Shown here piece by piece: positions 1-9,239 of a stretch of DNA of 64,000 nt (the stretch's first letter is position 1; each line of letters starts with the position of its first letter). The stretch lies in assembly GCA_963768185.1 (NCBI GenBank), contig CAVYGS010000005.1:992001-1056000 (forward strand), given 5' to 3'. The notes under the pieces were generated by a model, which worked only from the letters and a program-made list of their open reading frames with translations, was not told the origin of the DNA and did no database searches. Source of the stretch: Palsa-461 sp963768185 (GTDB lineage: Bacteria > Actinomycetota > Acidimicrobiia > Acidimicrobiales > RAAP-2). The position numbers and the translations under genes were made by a program.

Positions 1-644
1 GGGTCAGGTTCCGGCGCCACCAAGCCCTCGGTGGGATCGAAGCCGGGTGGCACCAACCCGTTCGCCCGGGAGAACGCCAGGACCCGGCGAAGCACCCACA
101 GGGCGTCGACCACGACCGACTGGGCAAGCCCTACCGGCCGATTCGGTTTCGCTTTGCGTAGTGCAGCAGCCGCCGACTCCGGCACACGGACGTGTCCGTG
201 TGCGTCACGGTACGCGCCGGTGAGCTCGCCGTCGCGCCAACGTCGTCGGGCCGTGGCCAGGCTCACCTCACCCATCGCCGCCACCTCTCGAAGCGAGAGC
301 TCACCACCGGTGCGAGACCCCCCGTAGACCGCTGGCGCCCGACGAGAGCCGTCGGGCACACCCCCTCCACGGCCAACGAGGTTGAGCAGCCACTCGTGCA
401 CCATGAAGTAGCTGATGTCGCCGACCGTGCTCGTCTGCGGACCGAACCAGGGGATGACGTAGCTATCGAGGATGCGACGTATCTGCTCCGCACGATCGGG
501 GCCCGCTCGGCGGAGATCGTCATAGGCAGCGTCCACCCACATTCGACCGACCGAAGCCACGTCCGCCCTGAGCTCTCGCTCGGAAGGCGCTGGACGACCG
601 GCATCCGGATTGACAGCCCCGGTCCACGCGTATCTGTTGACCAT
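1..644 (-). CDS. Tyrosine recombinase/integrase, N-terminal part (cut by window edge)
   Basis: Read on the minus strand from ATG at 644, the frame stays open to base 1 (about 214 codons), so the C-terminal catalytic domain lies outside the window. Residues about 30-100 resemble the SAM-like core-binding domain of phage integrases (a helix with DSYVIPWFG, then VGDISYFMVHEWLLNL). Residues about 180-205 (VLRRVLAFSRANGLVPPGFD) resemble the last helices of the same domain. Between them, about 125-170, lies a segment that looks like a MerR/excisionase helix-turn-helix (LSLREVAAMGEVSLATARRR, then a wing ending HVRVP). That is unusual inside an integrase. The gene runs in the same direction as the initiator tRNA gene just upstream, the usual setting for an integrated phage or island. 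No catalytic R/H/Y residues can be checked here. Confidence 0.72.
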   Translation of the reverse strand, partial: MVNRYAWTGAVNPDAGRPAPSERELRADVASVGRMWVDAAYDDLRRAGPDRAEQIRRILDSYVIPWFGPQTSTVGDISYFMVHEWLLNLVGRGGGVPDGSRRAPAVYGGSRTGGELSLREVAAMGEVSLATARRRWRDGELTGAYRDAHGHVRVPESAAAALRKAKPNRPVGLAQSVVVDALWVLRRVLAFSRANGLVPPGFDPTEGLVAPEPD

Positions 645-729
645 GCGACAAGGCTGACGAAAGACCTGGTCACATGCACATCGACCCTCGACCGCAGCGT
701 GAGCGGCCGGTGGGAGCTATTGGAACGTC

Positions 730-770
730 CTCGGTCGCACCGTCGTCACGTTCGTAACGGTGCGACCGAG
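730..770 (-). terminator. 14-bp perfect stem-loop downstream of tRNA-fMet
   Basis: Positions 730-743 and 757-770 are perfect inverted repeats (14 bp, 13-base loop). The structure lies 8 bases past the tRNA CCA end and before the integrase start. No clear U-run follows, so it may be a rho-independent-like terminator or processing structure for the tRNA transcript. It could also be part of an attachment site. Confidence 0.6.
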
Positions 771-778
771 AGTTCAGA

Positions 779-855
<77 letters not shown>

Positions 856-957
856 GCGAAGACGATCAATTTAGCAGTGCCGAACCCTGGCCGTACCCGG
901 CCCAGCCGTATGGCCGATTAGTCCGGACCGCCCCGGGGAGCGACGAGGTCGGCCCGC

Positions 958-1431
958 CTACTCCAGTTTGTCCAGGCCTTTGAGCACAGCGTCCGTCTGC
1001 TTGATGCCAGCTCGAACCTTTGGTCCGTACTCGGCCGTCAACCTGGTGTTGTTTCGGATCACGCCGCGCGTGCAGTCGTCGGCGGCGGTGCCGAAGTCAC
1101 GGAGCGCCGCGGACCACCGGCCCTGGATCTCGGCGTCAGGGATTCGCGGAATCAGTGAAGCGGCTCGGACATCTGCCGCCAGCTGCTCACAATCCGAGGT
1201 GATCCTGGTGATGGATCCGTTCTGGATACTCGCTGCGACAGCCTTGATATCGGTCTGCAGACTCGTGAAGACCGCTCCGTGCGCGTACACCCACAATCGG
1301 ACGGCGGCAACGTCGACCCGCTTGGTCTTTGACGCTCCGGCAGGTGGGGCGACGATGATCACACCCACCATTGAGCTCAGGAGCAGAAGTGCGATCATCG
1401 CCGCTCGCGCTCTTCGCCAAGAAGGATGCAT
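958..1431 (-). CDS. Small secreted protein of unknown function
   Basis: The product is about 157 residues. It starts with a basic stretch and a hydrophobic segment (MIALLLLSSMVGVIIVAPPAGA) that looks like a Sec signal peptide with an AGA-S type cleavage site. The mature part is helical and carries two cysteines (DCEQLAADV, DDCTRGV) that could form a disulfide outside the cytoplasm. No family is recognised. ATG at 1431 is preferred; an in-frame GTG at 1443 would add four residues. It stands alone between the tRNA gene and a divergent export operon. Confidence 0.6.
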   Translation of the reverse strand: MHPSWRRARAAMIALLLLSSMVGVIIVAPPAGASKTKRVDVAAVRLWVYAHGAVFTSLQTDIKAVAASIQNGSITRITSDCEQLAADVRAASLIPRIPDAEIQGRWSAALRDFGTAADDCTRGVIRNNTRLTAEYGPKVRAGIKQTDAVLKGLDKLE

Positions 1432-1855
1432 GTGGGACCGCACTCAAGATAGCGACGACGCGGACAGCCTCCCGGTCGCGACGGGAGGAACGAACGGCGC
1501 GGCGCCCGCCCTCAGACCCTTGGGGCCCACTCAGGCGTCCCCCAAGGGGAACGCTCTGATCCCGTCCGACCGAGAGCCAAGCTCGACGCCCCTTTAACCA
1601 GCTCAGTCGTGGCCGACGTCACGACGCGTAATCCTCCAGCTCAGGGGTCTGAACTAGGTTCAAAGTCTTAGGGGTTTTTTACGGTCTTCTTCACCAATTT
1701 TCTCGGAAAAAATAGGTCCCAGGTCTACAGTTCACCCCGACGATCGGCGATTGCGCGTCTCACGCGGGTATCCGAAGCGCCGAGGGTGCACCGGTTTCGC
1801 GACCGAAGACTCCAGCCGGTCGGTAAAGAGGAAGACCGAACCAAGGAGTTCAGCG
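1432..1855. promoter_or_regulatory. Divergent intergenic region upstream of the MacA-like gene
   Basis: No convincing gene lies here. The part at about 1660-1735 is AT-rich for this genome (runs TTTTTT and GGAAAAAATA) and probably holds the promoter of the export operon to its right. I could not assign a clear -35/-10 pair. AAGGAG at 1843-1848 is the ribosome binding site that decides the start of the next gene. Confidence 0.4.
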
Positions 1856-3760
1856 TTGGCCGAGACTCCGATCCCCGAACCTAACGGCCCCGACGCCCCG
1901 ACACTCACGCGCACCACTCCCGTGATCGGGGAGGAGTTCGCGCCACCGACAGCGGAGAACAAGCTCGACGGGCTCAATGGAGGTGGCGGCTCACGGACCC
2001 GGCTCGGGCGAGTCACAAGCGCCATGCGTCGGCACTTGGGGCGGGTCATCGCTGTGGTCGTTCTTCTCCTCGCCGGTGCAGGTGTGGGCACCTGGCTGCT
2101 CACGCGCTCGAGTGGTCCCGACTACGTGACGACCGCTGCCGGCACCGGGACGGTGGAGCAGACCGTCTCGGCCACGAGCACCATCGAGGCCGTCAACCAA
2201 GCCGACTTGGACTTCGCCACGTCGGGTCAGATCGCCAGCGTAAACGTCGCGGTTGGCCAATCGGTGGCGGCCGGTGCAGTGCTCGCGACCTTGAACCCCG
2301 CCAGTCTTCAGGCGATGGTGGCTGAAGACGAGGCGGCCGTTGCGAATGACGAGTCCAAGCTGTCAACCGACGAGTCGGGCGGGAGTTTAGCGAGCGCCCA
2401 ACAGGCCCTCTCTACCGCCCAGCAGCAGGTCACCCTGGAGCAACAGCAGATCGCTGCCGATACCACTGCCATCACCAACGACCAGACGGACCTCACCGAG
2501 ACCACCGACTCCAACCAGATCTCGCTCCTCCAGGCCCAGAACGCGGTGACCAACGCCCAGACAAAGTTGACGAGTGACGAGGCCACGCTGAGCACGGACG
2601 AGCAAAAGGTAACTGCGGCTGAAGCGACTGAGAGTACTGACTGTGGGGCAAACCCAACGGGGACCGCTTGTACTACAACGGACCCAGCCGCGGTCTCTGC
2701 ATCCCAAGCTGCGGTCACCTCCGACGAGAACAACATCACTCAGGACCAGCAGGCGCTCCAGATCGACCAGCTCTCCCTGCAGAGCACCGAGGTCAAGAAT
2801 GCTCAGTCGCTCACCCAGGCCCAACAGGCGATCACCACGGCGCAGCAGACCCTGTCGAATGCCCAGGTGACCCTACAGAACGACGAGCAGACGGTCACCA
2901 ACGACCAGAACGCACTCCCGAACGATCAATCCAGCGCAGGTGCAGCGATCGAATCGGACGAAGCTTCTCTCGAGGCGGCCAATGTGACGCTGAGTTCCGC
3001 GGAGAGCAACCTGAAGGAGGCCACTTTGACGGCGCCCGTGGCCGGCACGGTCACCGAGGTCAACGTGGCCGCTGGCAACGAAGCCTCGGCCGGGAGCTCG
3101 GAGATCGGGGCGGCCGCGGCGAGTTCGAGTTCGAGTTCGAGTTCGTCGGGCAGCTCGCCAAGCTACGCCGTTGAGATCGTCGGCACGGCTGCCTTCGAAG
3201 GGACAGCCAGCGTTTCGAGCTCTGACATCAGCGAGATCCAAGTCGGCGACCAGGCCCAGCTGACCGTGTCGGGGTCCAACACGCCGGTGTTCGGCACCGT
3301 GAGCTCCCTCGGGATCGTGGCCACCGTCAGCTCGGGCGTGGCCACCTTCCCGATCACGGTCGCCGTGACGGGCACCCCGTCGGGCCTGTACTCGGGCATG
3401 ACGGCCCAGACCTCGATCATCGTCTTGGATCGGAGCGGCGTCCTGACCGTACCCTCCAGCGCGGTCCACACCTCTGGATCGTCGAGCTTCGTCTACGAGC
3501 TGAAGAACGGCAAAGAGGTCGAGCATTCCGTCGGAGTGGGAGCGGTCGGCACGACGCTCACGCAGATCACCTCCGGGCTGAAGTCCGGTGCCAAAGTCGT
3601 GCTCGCCAACCTCTCGGTCCCGCTGTCCTCCACCACGTCGAACTCGACTTCCAAGTTCGGCGGCTTGGGCGGCCTGGGTGGCAGCGGTAGCTTCAGCTTC
3701 TCCCCCGGCGGTGGCGGTGGCGCCAGGTTCATCGGCGGAGGCGGAGCAGGAGGCTTCTAG
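1856..3760 (+). CDS. HlyD/MacA-type membrane fusion (adaptor) protein
   Basis: This is the adaptor subunit of a MacB-type ABC exporter. The chosen start is TTG at 1856, seven bases after AAGGAG; a longer frame opens at TTG 1751 without a ribosome site. A cytoplasmic head of about 60 residues is followed by one membrane helix (VIAVVVLLLAGAGVGTWLL). Next come half of a biotinyl-lipoyl domain (VNVAVGQSVAAGAVLATLNP), a long Gln/Thr/Asp-rich coiled coil of about 220 residues, the second lipoyl half (LTAPVAGTVTEVNVAAGN) with a poly-Ser loop, a beta-barrel domain and a Gly-rich tail (GGLGGLGGSGSFSF). The ATPase gene starts at the next base, so the genes are co-transcribed. The long hairpin and Gly-rich tail are unusual for a monoderm adaptor; the substrate is unknown. 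Confidence 0.85.
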   Translation: MAETPIPEPNGPDAPTLTRTTPVIGEEFAPPTAENKLDGLNGGGGSRTRLGRVTSAMRRHLGRVIAVVVLLLAGAGVGTWLLTRSSGPDYVTTAAGTGTVEQTVSATSTIEAVNQADLDFATSGQIASVNVAVGQSVAAGAVLATLNPASLQAMVAEDEAAVANDESKLSTDESGGSLASAQQALSTAQQQVTLEQQQIAADTTAITNDQTDLTETTDSNQISLLQAQNAVTNAQTKLTSDEATLSTDEQKVTAAEATESTDCGANPTGTACTTTDPAAVSASQAAVTSDENNITQDQQALQIDQLSLQSTEVKNAQSLTQAQQAITTAQQTLSNAQVTLQNDEQTVTNDQNALPNDQSSAGAAIESDEASLEAANVTLSSAESNLKEATLTAPVAGTVTEVNVAAGNEASAGSSEIGAAAASSSSSSSSSGSSPSYAVEIVGTAAFEGTASVSSSDISEIQVGDQAQLTVSGSNTPVFGTVSSLGIVATVSSGVATFPITVAVTGTPSGLYSGMTAQTSIIVLDRSGVLTVPSSAVHTSGSSSFVYELKNGKEVEHSVGVGAVGTTLTQITSGLKSGAKVVLANLSVPLSSTTSNSTSKFGGLGGLGGSGSFSFSPGGGGGARFIGGGGAGGF

Positions 3761-4459
3761 GTGGCGCGGCCACCGGTCATCGAGATTGCAGGGGTCTGGA
3801 AGACCTACCACCCCGGCGAGTTCGCCGTGCACGCGCTGCGGGGGGTCGACTTCGCGGTCGAAGACGGCTCGTTTGTGGCGGTGATGGGCCCGTCGGGCTC
3901 GGGCAAGTCCACGCTGATGCACATCCTGGGCTGCCTCGACACGCCCACCAGCGGGACCTATCACCTCGGCGGCGAGGACGTCAGCAAGATGACCGAGCAG
4001 CAGCTGGCCCGGATCCGCAACCGCCGGATCGGCTTCGTCTTCCAGGGGTACAACCTCCTGCCACGGCTCAGCGCCTGGCGCAACGTGGCGCTGCCGCTCG
4101 TCTACACGGGGGTGTCCTCGAGCGAGCGGAGGCGGCGGGCGCTCGAGGCGATCGCTCGGGTGGGGCTGGCCGATCGGGCCGACCACCGTCCGACCGAGCT
4201 CTCGGGAGGCCAGCAGCAGCGGGTCGCCATTGCCCGGGCCTTCGTGACCAATCCCTCGGTCATCCTGGCCGACGAGCCCACGGGGAACCTCGACTCCACG
4301 GCGGCCGCCGAGATCCTCGACTTTCTCCGGGAGCTCAACCGGGGTGGCCGGACGCTGGTGCTCATCACCCACGACCACGAGGTCGCGATGGCGGCGCCGC
4401 GGCTCGTGCAGATCCGCGACGGGCAGATCGCCTCCGACGAGATGGCGGTGCGGGCGTGA
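3761..4459 (+). CDS. MacB-type ABC transporter ATP-binding protein
   Basis: The 232-residue nucleotide-binding subunit is of normal length for the MacB/LolD class. Walker A is GPSGSGKST near residue 43, the Q-loop is in VFQGYNLLPRL, the signature is LSGGQQQRVAIARA, Walker B is VILADEPTGNLD, and the H-loop is LVLITHDHE. GTG at 3761 directly follows the adaptor stop codon. The permease start overlaps its stop (GTGA), so the three genes are translationally coupled. It powers a mechanotransmission-type exporter whose substrate cannot be read from the sequence. Confidence 0.93.
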   Translation: MARPPVIEIAGVWKTYHPGEFAVHALRGVDFAVEDGSFVAVMGPSGSGKSTLMHILGCLDTPTSGTYHLGGEDVSKMTEQQLARIRNRRIGFVFQGYNLLPRLSAWRNVALPLVYTGVSSSERRRRALEAIARVGLADRADHRPTELSGGQQQRVAIARAFVTNPSVILADEPTGNLDSTAAAEILDFLRELNRGGRTLVLITHDHEVAMAAPRLVQIRDGQIASDEMAVRA

Positions 4460-5691
4460 AGTTCCGGGACACCCTGAGCTCGGGCCTCGAGGCCCTCCTT
4501 GGTCACGGGCTGCGCTCCCTGCTCACGATCCTCGGCATCCTGATCGGGATCGCCGCGGTCATCCTGACGGTCGGGCTGGGCGAGGGGGCGCAGAGCAGCG
4601 TGAGCTCGGCCATCTCTGCGCTCGGCTCCAACCTGCTCGTCGTCACCCCCGGCAGCACCACGAGCTCCTCCGGGGTGCAAGGCGGCTTCGGGTCGGCGAC
4701 GACCCTCACGCTGGCGGACGCCGATGCGTTGGAGTCCAAGCGCGTTGCGCCCAACATCGCCGCCGTCGCGCCGAGTGCCCAGACGATCACCACCCTCACC
4801 GCCGGGTCGAGCAACTGGACGACGAGCTTGACCGGGACGACGGCGTCGTGGCTCCAGGTCCGCGACCGACAGGTGTCCGAGGGCGGGTTCTTCACCCGTC
4901 AACAGGACAAGGACGCGGCCGACGTGGCGGTGCTCGGGGCCACCACAGCGGAGGAGCTCTTCGGTGCGGGCTCTGCGATCGGCCAGACCATTGACGCCAA
5001 TGACGTGCCCCTCACGGTCATCGGCGTGCTCGCCACGGCAGGATCGTCGTCAAGCGGGACCAACGAGGACGACATGGCCCTCGTGCCGATCACCACGTAC
5101 CAGCAGCAGCTCGACGCGGGATCGACGCCGGGCAGCGTGTCGACGATCTACGTGGAGGCCAACTCGGCCGCCGGCCTATCGGGCGCCTACCAGGAGACCA
5201 ACGACCTCCTGCTCACCCTCCACCACATCACCCAGCCGGCCGATGCCGACTTCACCATCACGACCCAGTCCCAGCTTCAGTCGACGGCCAACTCGGTCAA
5301 CCGCACGCTCACCGACCTTCTGGCCGGGATCGCCGCGATCTCCCTGCTCGTCGGGGGCATCGGGGTGATGAACATCATGCTCGTGTCGGTCACCGAGCGG
5401 ATCCGGGAGATCGGCCTGCGCAAGGCGGTCGGTGCCGCGCCGAACGAGATCCGCCGACAGTTCCTGGTGGAGGCGTCCTCGCTCGGGCTCTTAGGCGGAA
5501 TGGGCGGCGTCCTGCTCGGCCTGGTGGGGGCGGTCGTGCTGCCCCATCTCGAGAGCAATCCGGTGACGATCTCCCCCACCGCCGCGGTCGGGGCGGTGGT
5601 GGTCGCTATCGTCATCGGGCTCACCTTCGGCGTCTATCCGGCCAGCCGCGCCGCGCGGCTTTCCCCGATCGACGCCCTGCGCACCGAATAA
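4456..5691 (+). CDS. MacB-type ABC transporter permease
   Basis: The 411-residue protein has the MacB layout. A first membrane helix (LLTILGILIGIAAVILTVGL) is followed by a large extracytoplasmic MacB_PCD domain (about residues 45-270) and three C-terminal helices (ISLLVGGIGVMNIMLVSVTE; the segment after LLGGMGGVLLGLVGAVVL; AVVVAIVIGLTFGVYPA). The motif TERIREIGLRKAVGAAP before the third segment is diagnostic of FtsX-like permeases. GTG at 4456 overlaps the ATPase stop codon. It completes the adaptor-ATPase-permease exporter. Confidence 0.93.
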   Translation: MKFRDTLSSGLEALLGHGLRSLLTILGILIGIAAVILTVGLGEGAQSSVSSAISALGSNLLVVTPGSTTSSSGVQGGFGSATTLTLADADALESKRVAPNIAAVAPSAQTITTLTAGSSNWTTSLTGTTASWLQVRDRQVSEGGFFTRQQDKDAADVAVLGATTAEELFGAGSAIGQTIDANDVPLTVIGVLATAGSSSSGTNEDDMALVPITTYQQQLDAGSTPGSVSTIYVEANSAAGLSGAYQETNDLLLTLHHITQPADADFTITTQSQLQSTANSVNRTLTDLLAGIAAISLLVGGIGVMNIMLVSVTERIREIGLRKAVGAAPNEIRRQFLVEASSLGLLGGMGGVLLGLVGAVVLPHLESNPVTISPTAAVGAVVVAIVIGLTFGVYPASRAARLSPIDALRTE

Positions 5692-5710
5692 ACACACGAC
5701 ACAGAGGCCA

Positions 5711-6709
5711 ATGACCACCATGGAAATCTCCCCCCCGCACCGCTTCGGTCGCCGACCGAGCACCAGGACCACACTCGTTCGGCGCTCGGCGATCCTCCTG
5801 GTCGCGTCCGCCGTCGGGTTCGGCCTGAGTGGGGCCGCCGGGGCCGCGACGACGACCACGACCACCCCGCGGCCGAATTTCTCGACAGCGTCGGGAACCG
5901 TGGCCGCCATCACCGCCGCTACCAACTCGATGGAGGTGCAGAACCCGTCAAGCGGTCAGGTGACCGTCAGCTGGACCGCATCGACGACGTTCTCCCAGAC
6001 GGTGGACGTCTCGGCGTCCAAACTCACGGTCGGGAGTTGCGTGACCGTGACGAGCACCAGCGCCAAGGCGAAGAAGGGGCATCTCGCCGCGGCGACCGTC
6101 GCCGTTCGCGCGGCCGGCACAAACGGCTCGTGTACCGGTGGAGTCGGTACCACCTTCGGCGGAACCCCGACGGGGGGCAGCGGGTTCAGGCCTCCGAGTG
6201 GGACGCCCGGCGGCACCTTCCCGGGCGGCGGGGCATTCCGCACAAACGGTGGCGGTGGAACGGGAGCGAGCCGCTTCGCCGCAGAAGCCAATCGGTTCGC
6301 CACCGGCCAGGTGACCTCGATCTCGGGCTCGACGTTCGTGGTCAAGGGGGTGACCCCAGTGGTCTCGAAGTCGAAGACCGCTGATCCCAAGTCGACCAAG
6401 GACACGAAGAAGTCGACCACGTCCACGACCTTCCCCAAGATCAAGACGAAGACCACAAACACAACCGTCACCTACGGCAAGTCGACCGTCTTCACCACGA
6501 CCCAGTCGGCCTCGGCCAGCAACCTGAGCGTCGGGCTCTGCGCAACGGCGTTAGGACCCTCCGGCCAAACCGGTGCGATCACCGCCACGACCATCAGCCT
6601 CAGCACCGCGCCAAAGGGCGGGTGCACGTCCGGCACCTTCAGTGGCTTTGGCGGGTTTGGGGGGTTCGGCGGACGCCGGGGCGCCCCCAGCGGAGCGAGC
6701 GCCACCTAG
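5711..6709 (+). CDS. Secreted DUF5666-like repeat protein with Gly-rich tail
   Basis: The 332-residue protein follows the exporter permease by 19 bases and probably belongs to the operon. A signal peptide (AILLVASAVGFGLSGAAGAA) and a Thr-rich linker precede two related beta-rich repeats (about residues 55-115 and 195-300). Each has the order GxVxxI...M/FxV...TxFxxT...LxVGxC, as in DUF5666-type domains. A Gly/Phe-rich segment (GTPTGGSGFRPPSGTPGG) separates them, and the protein ends in GGFGGFGGRRG. The Gly-rich end resembles that of the adaptor protein three genes upstream. It may be an accessory or cargo of the exporter; that is inference. Confidence 0.7.
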   Translation: MTTMEISPPHRFGRRPSTRTTLVRRSAILLVASAVGFGLSGAAGAATTTTTTPRPNFSTASGTVAAITAATNSMEVQNPSSGQVTVSWTASTTFSQTVDVSASKLTVGSCVTVTSTSAKAKKGHLAAATVAVRAAGTNGSCTGGVGTTFGGTPTGGSGFRPPSGTPGGTFPGGGAFRTNGGGGTGASRFAAEANRFATGQVTSISGSTFVVKGVTPVVSKSKTADPKSTKDTKKSTTSTTFPKIKTKTTNTTVTYGKSTVFTTTQSASASNLSVGLCATALGPSGQTGAITATTISLSTAPKGGCTSGTFSGFGGFGGFGGRRGAPSGASAT

Positions 6710-6837
6710 GCCGCTCAGAACAGGCACGCCGAACGCGCCTCCCCGCGCCCCGTTCGCCGGCCGGGTGCACCCGGCGCGCGATAAGCGGGCGCCGGTATTT
6801 CCAAACACGACCAGCCGGCGCGGTGACTCCGCGCGAT

Positions 6838-7422
6838 CTACTGTTGGGCGCTGAGAAACTCACGGACGGCGCGCTCGGAGCGGAGCACGTACAGAGCCAC
6901 ATGTTTCCCGTGCCGCGACAAGATCCCGAATTCTCGTTCGCGATCGGAGCGGCGGACTCGCCAGATGCGCCCGGCCAGCCGCCATTCATCACGTAATCGT
7001 CGCCAGGCGGACTCATCGCAGCCCTGAGGCAGCTCGAAGCCAACTGGACGCCTGCGGATCCCGCGCACCAGCGCTCGCCGTGTGCAGGTCCACCACGGTG
7101 TGTCGAGGAACACCACCGTGTCGGCGCGTTCGAGCCGAAGGTCGAGCGTGGCGTGGTAGTTGCCGTCGGCGATCCACTCGTCGCCGGCGAGCAGATCGCG
7201 CCGCGTCGCCCGCCACTCGTCCTCGAGCGGCTCAGCCCAACCGGGCTTCCAGAAATGGAGGTCGAGCACAATGACGGGGAGACTGGTCTTCAACGAGAGC
7301 GCTCGCGAGAACGTGCTCTTGCCTGCGCCGGCCAAGCCGGTGACCACGACACGGCGTCCGACGGAGACCGTGGATGGGATCTGGCTCGATCGAGACTTGG
7401 CGAGGTCCTCACCCGACACCAC
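6838..7422 (-). CDS. P-loop kinase, FlaR/adenylate-kinase-like
   Basis: About 194 residues resembling the small kinases annotated as topology modulation (FlaR-like) proteins. Walker A is VVVTGLAGAGKSTFSRAL, followed by LPVIVLDLHFWKPGW and EWIADGNYHATLDLRL (Walker B-like region), then VVFLDTPWWTCTRRALVRGI and an Arg-rich lid (RRSDRERE). The start is taken as GTG at 7422. The frame continues upstream to 8031, but that part lies antisense to the FAD oxidase gene and has no family similarity. The substrate is unknown. It is convergent with the export operon and divergent from the oxidase gene. Confidence 0.75.
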   Translation of the reverse strand: MVSGEDLAKSRSSQIPSTVSVGRRVVVTGLAGAGKSTFSRALSLKTSLPVIVLDLHFWKPGWAEPLEDEWRATRRDLLAGDEWIADGNYHATLDLRLERADTVVFLDTPWWTCTRRALVRGIRRRPVGFELPQGCDESAWRRLRDEWRLAGRIWRVRRSDREREFGILSRHGKHVALYVLRSERAVREFLSAQQ

Positions 7423-7561
7423 CGCATCATGCCGGAGCTGGCGCTCCCGCTGCTCTACGCACCTTGAGCCGCCCCGGGTCATCCGCCGGCGTCGCCGGCC
7501 CCGAGCCACCCTGGCTCGGGCGGCCGTCGCGTGGAAGCCTGGGACCAGAGGGTGACCGAGC

Positions 7562-8974
7562 GTGCCACCACTGGAGCCCACCGTGAGCGACCTGGTCGAG
7601 GAGCTTGAACGCATCGTCGGACCGTCGTCGGTGTGGACCCGGGAGCGGATCCACCCCGACGACACCCATGACGAGGCGCTGACCACGGCGCCCGTCATCC
7701 CCTCTGCCGTCGTGCGGCCGCGATCGACCGAGGAGGTCAGCCGGATCCTCGAGATCGCGAGCGCACGGGGTGTCGCGGTGGTCGCCCGCGGCAGGGGCAC
7801 CGGGCTCTCCGGTGCGGCGCTGCCCCTGGCCGAGGGGATCGTGGTGGCGTTCGACAAGATGGACCGGATCCTGGAGATCGACACCATCAACCAGGTCGCG
7901 GTGGTCCAGCCCGGCGTGACCCTCGGCGAGCTGGACACCGCCCTGCGGCCCCACGGGCTCATGTACCCCGTGTACCCGGGTGAGATGGGCGCGTCCATCG
8001 GCGGAAACGTCGCCACCAACGCCGGCGGCATGCGGGCGGTCCGCTACGGGGTCACCCGTCACCACGTGCTGGGGCTGGAGATCGTCCTCTCGGGCGGCGA
8101 GGTACTCCGCACCGGTGGGCGCTTCGTCAAGTCGTCCTCGGGTTACGACCTCACCCAGCTGATCATCGGCTCCGAGGGCACCCTGGCGCTGGTGACCGAG
8201 GCGACCCTCAAGCTCGTGCCGCGCCTCCCCCACGTCGCCACCGTCCTCGCGCCCTTCGGGGCGCTCGACGACGTCACCGCGTCGGTGACCGCGCTCCTCT
8301 CGAGCGGAGTCGCCCCGCTCATCCTCGAGTACATCGACGCGTCGGCGATGACCGGGATCACGCGCGCGGCGGGGCTCGACCTCGGGATCCCCGCCGAGGT
8401 CCAATCCAGCGCAGTCGCCTACCTCGTCGTGGTGCTGGAGAGCGCGCATGAGGACCGCCTGGACGAAGACGTCGAGGTCGCGGCAACGCTGCTCGAGAAG
8501 AGCGGCGCCCACGACGTCTACGTGCTGCCCTCCGTTGCGGGTGCCGATCTGATCACCGCCCGCGAGCGCGCCTTCTTCGTGTCCAAGGCGGCCGGGGCGA
8601 ACGACATCATCGACACCGTCGTGCCCCGAGCGGCCGTTCCGACGTTCATGCGACAGGTCGCCGAGCTGGCGACCGCACACCAGTCCTTCGTGTCGGCGTG
8701 CGGGCACGTCGGCGACGGCAATGTGCACCTTTCGGTGTTCCAGCCCGACGCCGAGCGGCTCCACGCGTTCGTTCGGGCGGTGCTCGGTGCCGCGGTCGCC
8801 CTCGGCGGTGCCGTCTCTGGCGAGCACGGGCTGGGCAGCGAGAAGCAGCCCTACTTCTTCGAGCTCGAAGACCCGGTGCGGCTGGCCCTCATGCGGCGGA
8901 TCAAAGGCGCGTTCGACCCGCACGGCATCTTGGGGCGCGGCCGCGGGATCGATGCGGGGCCGGGTCCTTCGTAG
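7562..8974 (+). CDS. FAD-linked oxidase, glycolate oxidase subunit GlcD-like
   Basis: The 470-residue flavoprotein is of full length for the GlcD/D-lactate dehydrogenase family. The PCMH-type FAD-binding domain spans about residues 45-220 (VVARGRGTGLSGAALPL; GEMGASIGGNVATNAGGMRA; IIGSEGTLALVTEATLKLVP). The C-terminal FAD-oxidase domain has ACGHVGDGNVHLSVF and GGAVSGEHGLGSEKQ and ends with the FDPHGILGRGR motif. It probably oxidises a 2-hydroxy acid such as glycolate or D-lactate. No GlcE/GlcF partner lies nearby, so it is either a stand-alone enzyme or uses a distant partner. The start is GTG at 7562; a second GTG follows at 7583. Confidence 0.9.
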   Translation: MPPLEPTVSDLVEELERIVGPSSVWTRERIHPDDTHDEALTTAPVIPSAVVRPRSTEEVSRILEIASARGVAVVARGRGTGLSGAALPLAEGIVVAFDKMDRILEIDTINQVAVVQPGVTLGELDTALRPHGLMYPVYPGEMGASIGGNVATNAGGMRAVRYGVTRHHVLGLEIVLSGGEVLRTGGRFVKSSSGYDLTQLIIGSEGTLALVTEATLKLVPRLPHVATVLAPFGALDDVTASVTALLSSGVAPLILEYIDASAMTGITRAAGLDLGIPAEVQSSAVAYLVVVLESAHEDRLDEDVEVAATLLEKSGAHDVYVLPSVAGADLITARERAFFVSKAAGANDIIDTVVPRAAVPTFMRQVAELATAHQSFVSACGHVGDGNVHLSVFQPDAERLHAFVRAVLGAAVALGGAVSGEHGLGSEKQPYFFELEDPVRLALMRRIKGAFDPHGILGRGRGIDAGPGPS

Positions 8975-9239
8975 GCCGCTCTGGAGCCCTGACCTCGTCA
9001 AGCGGATCTCCACTGGAGGCCAGCCCCGTCCACGCGACGTCGTGCTTGCGGCGCAACGACATCGGGTCGTCAGTGAAGCGAAACGGCGGCGGCTTAGGAA
9101 GACGACCTTGTCGACCGCGTCTCGATGCCTCTGGTTGGGTAGCTTGCCCGGCCAGCTCGCTCGACCGGCGCCTCGCGGCCCGTTACCCTGAACCTTCGAG
9201 TCGGGCCGGTTCCATGAACCGAGGGGGGAGAATCAGGTC

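Noticed and set aside
7423..8031. Upstream extension of the P-loop kinase frame
   Set aside because: It runs antisense to the GlcD-like gene and shows no kinase-family similarity, so the start was placed at 7422.
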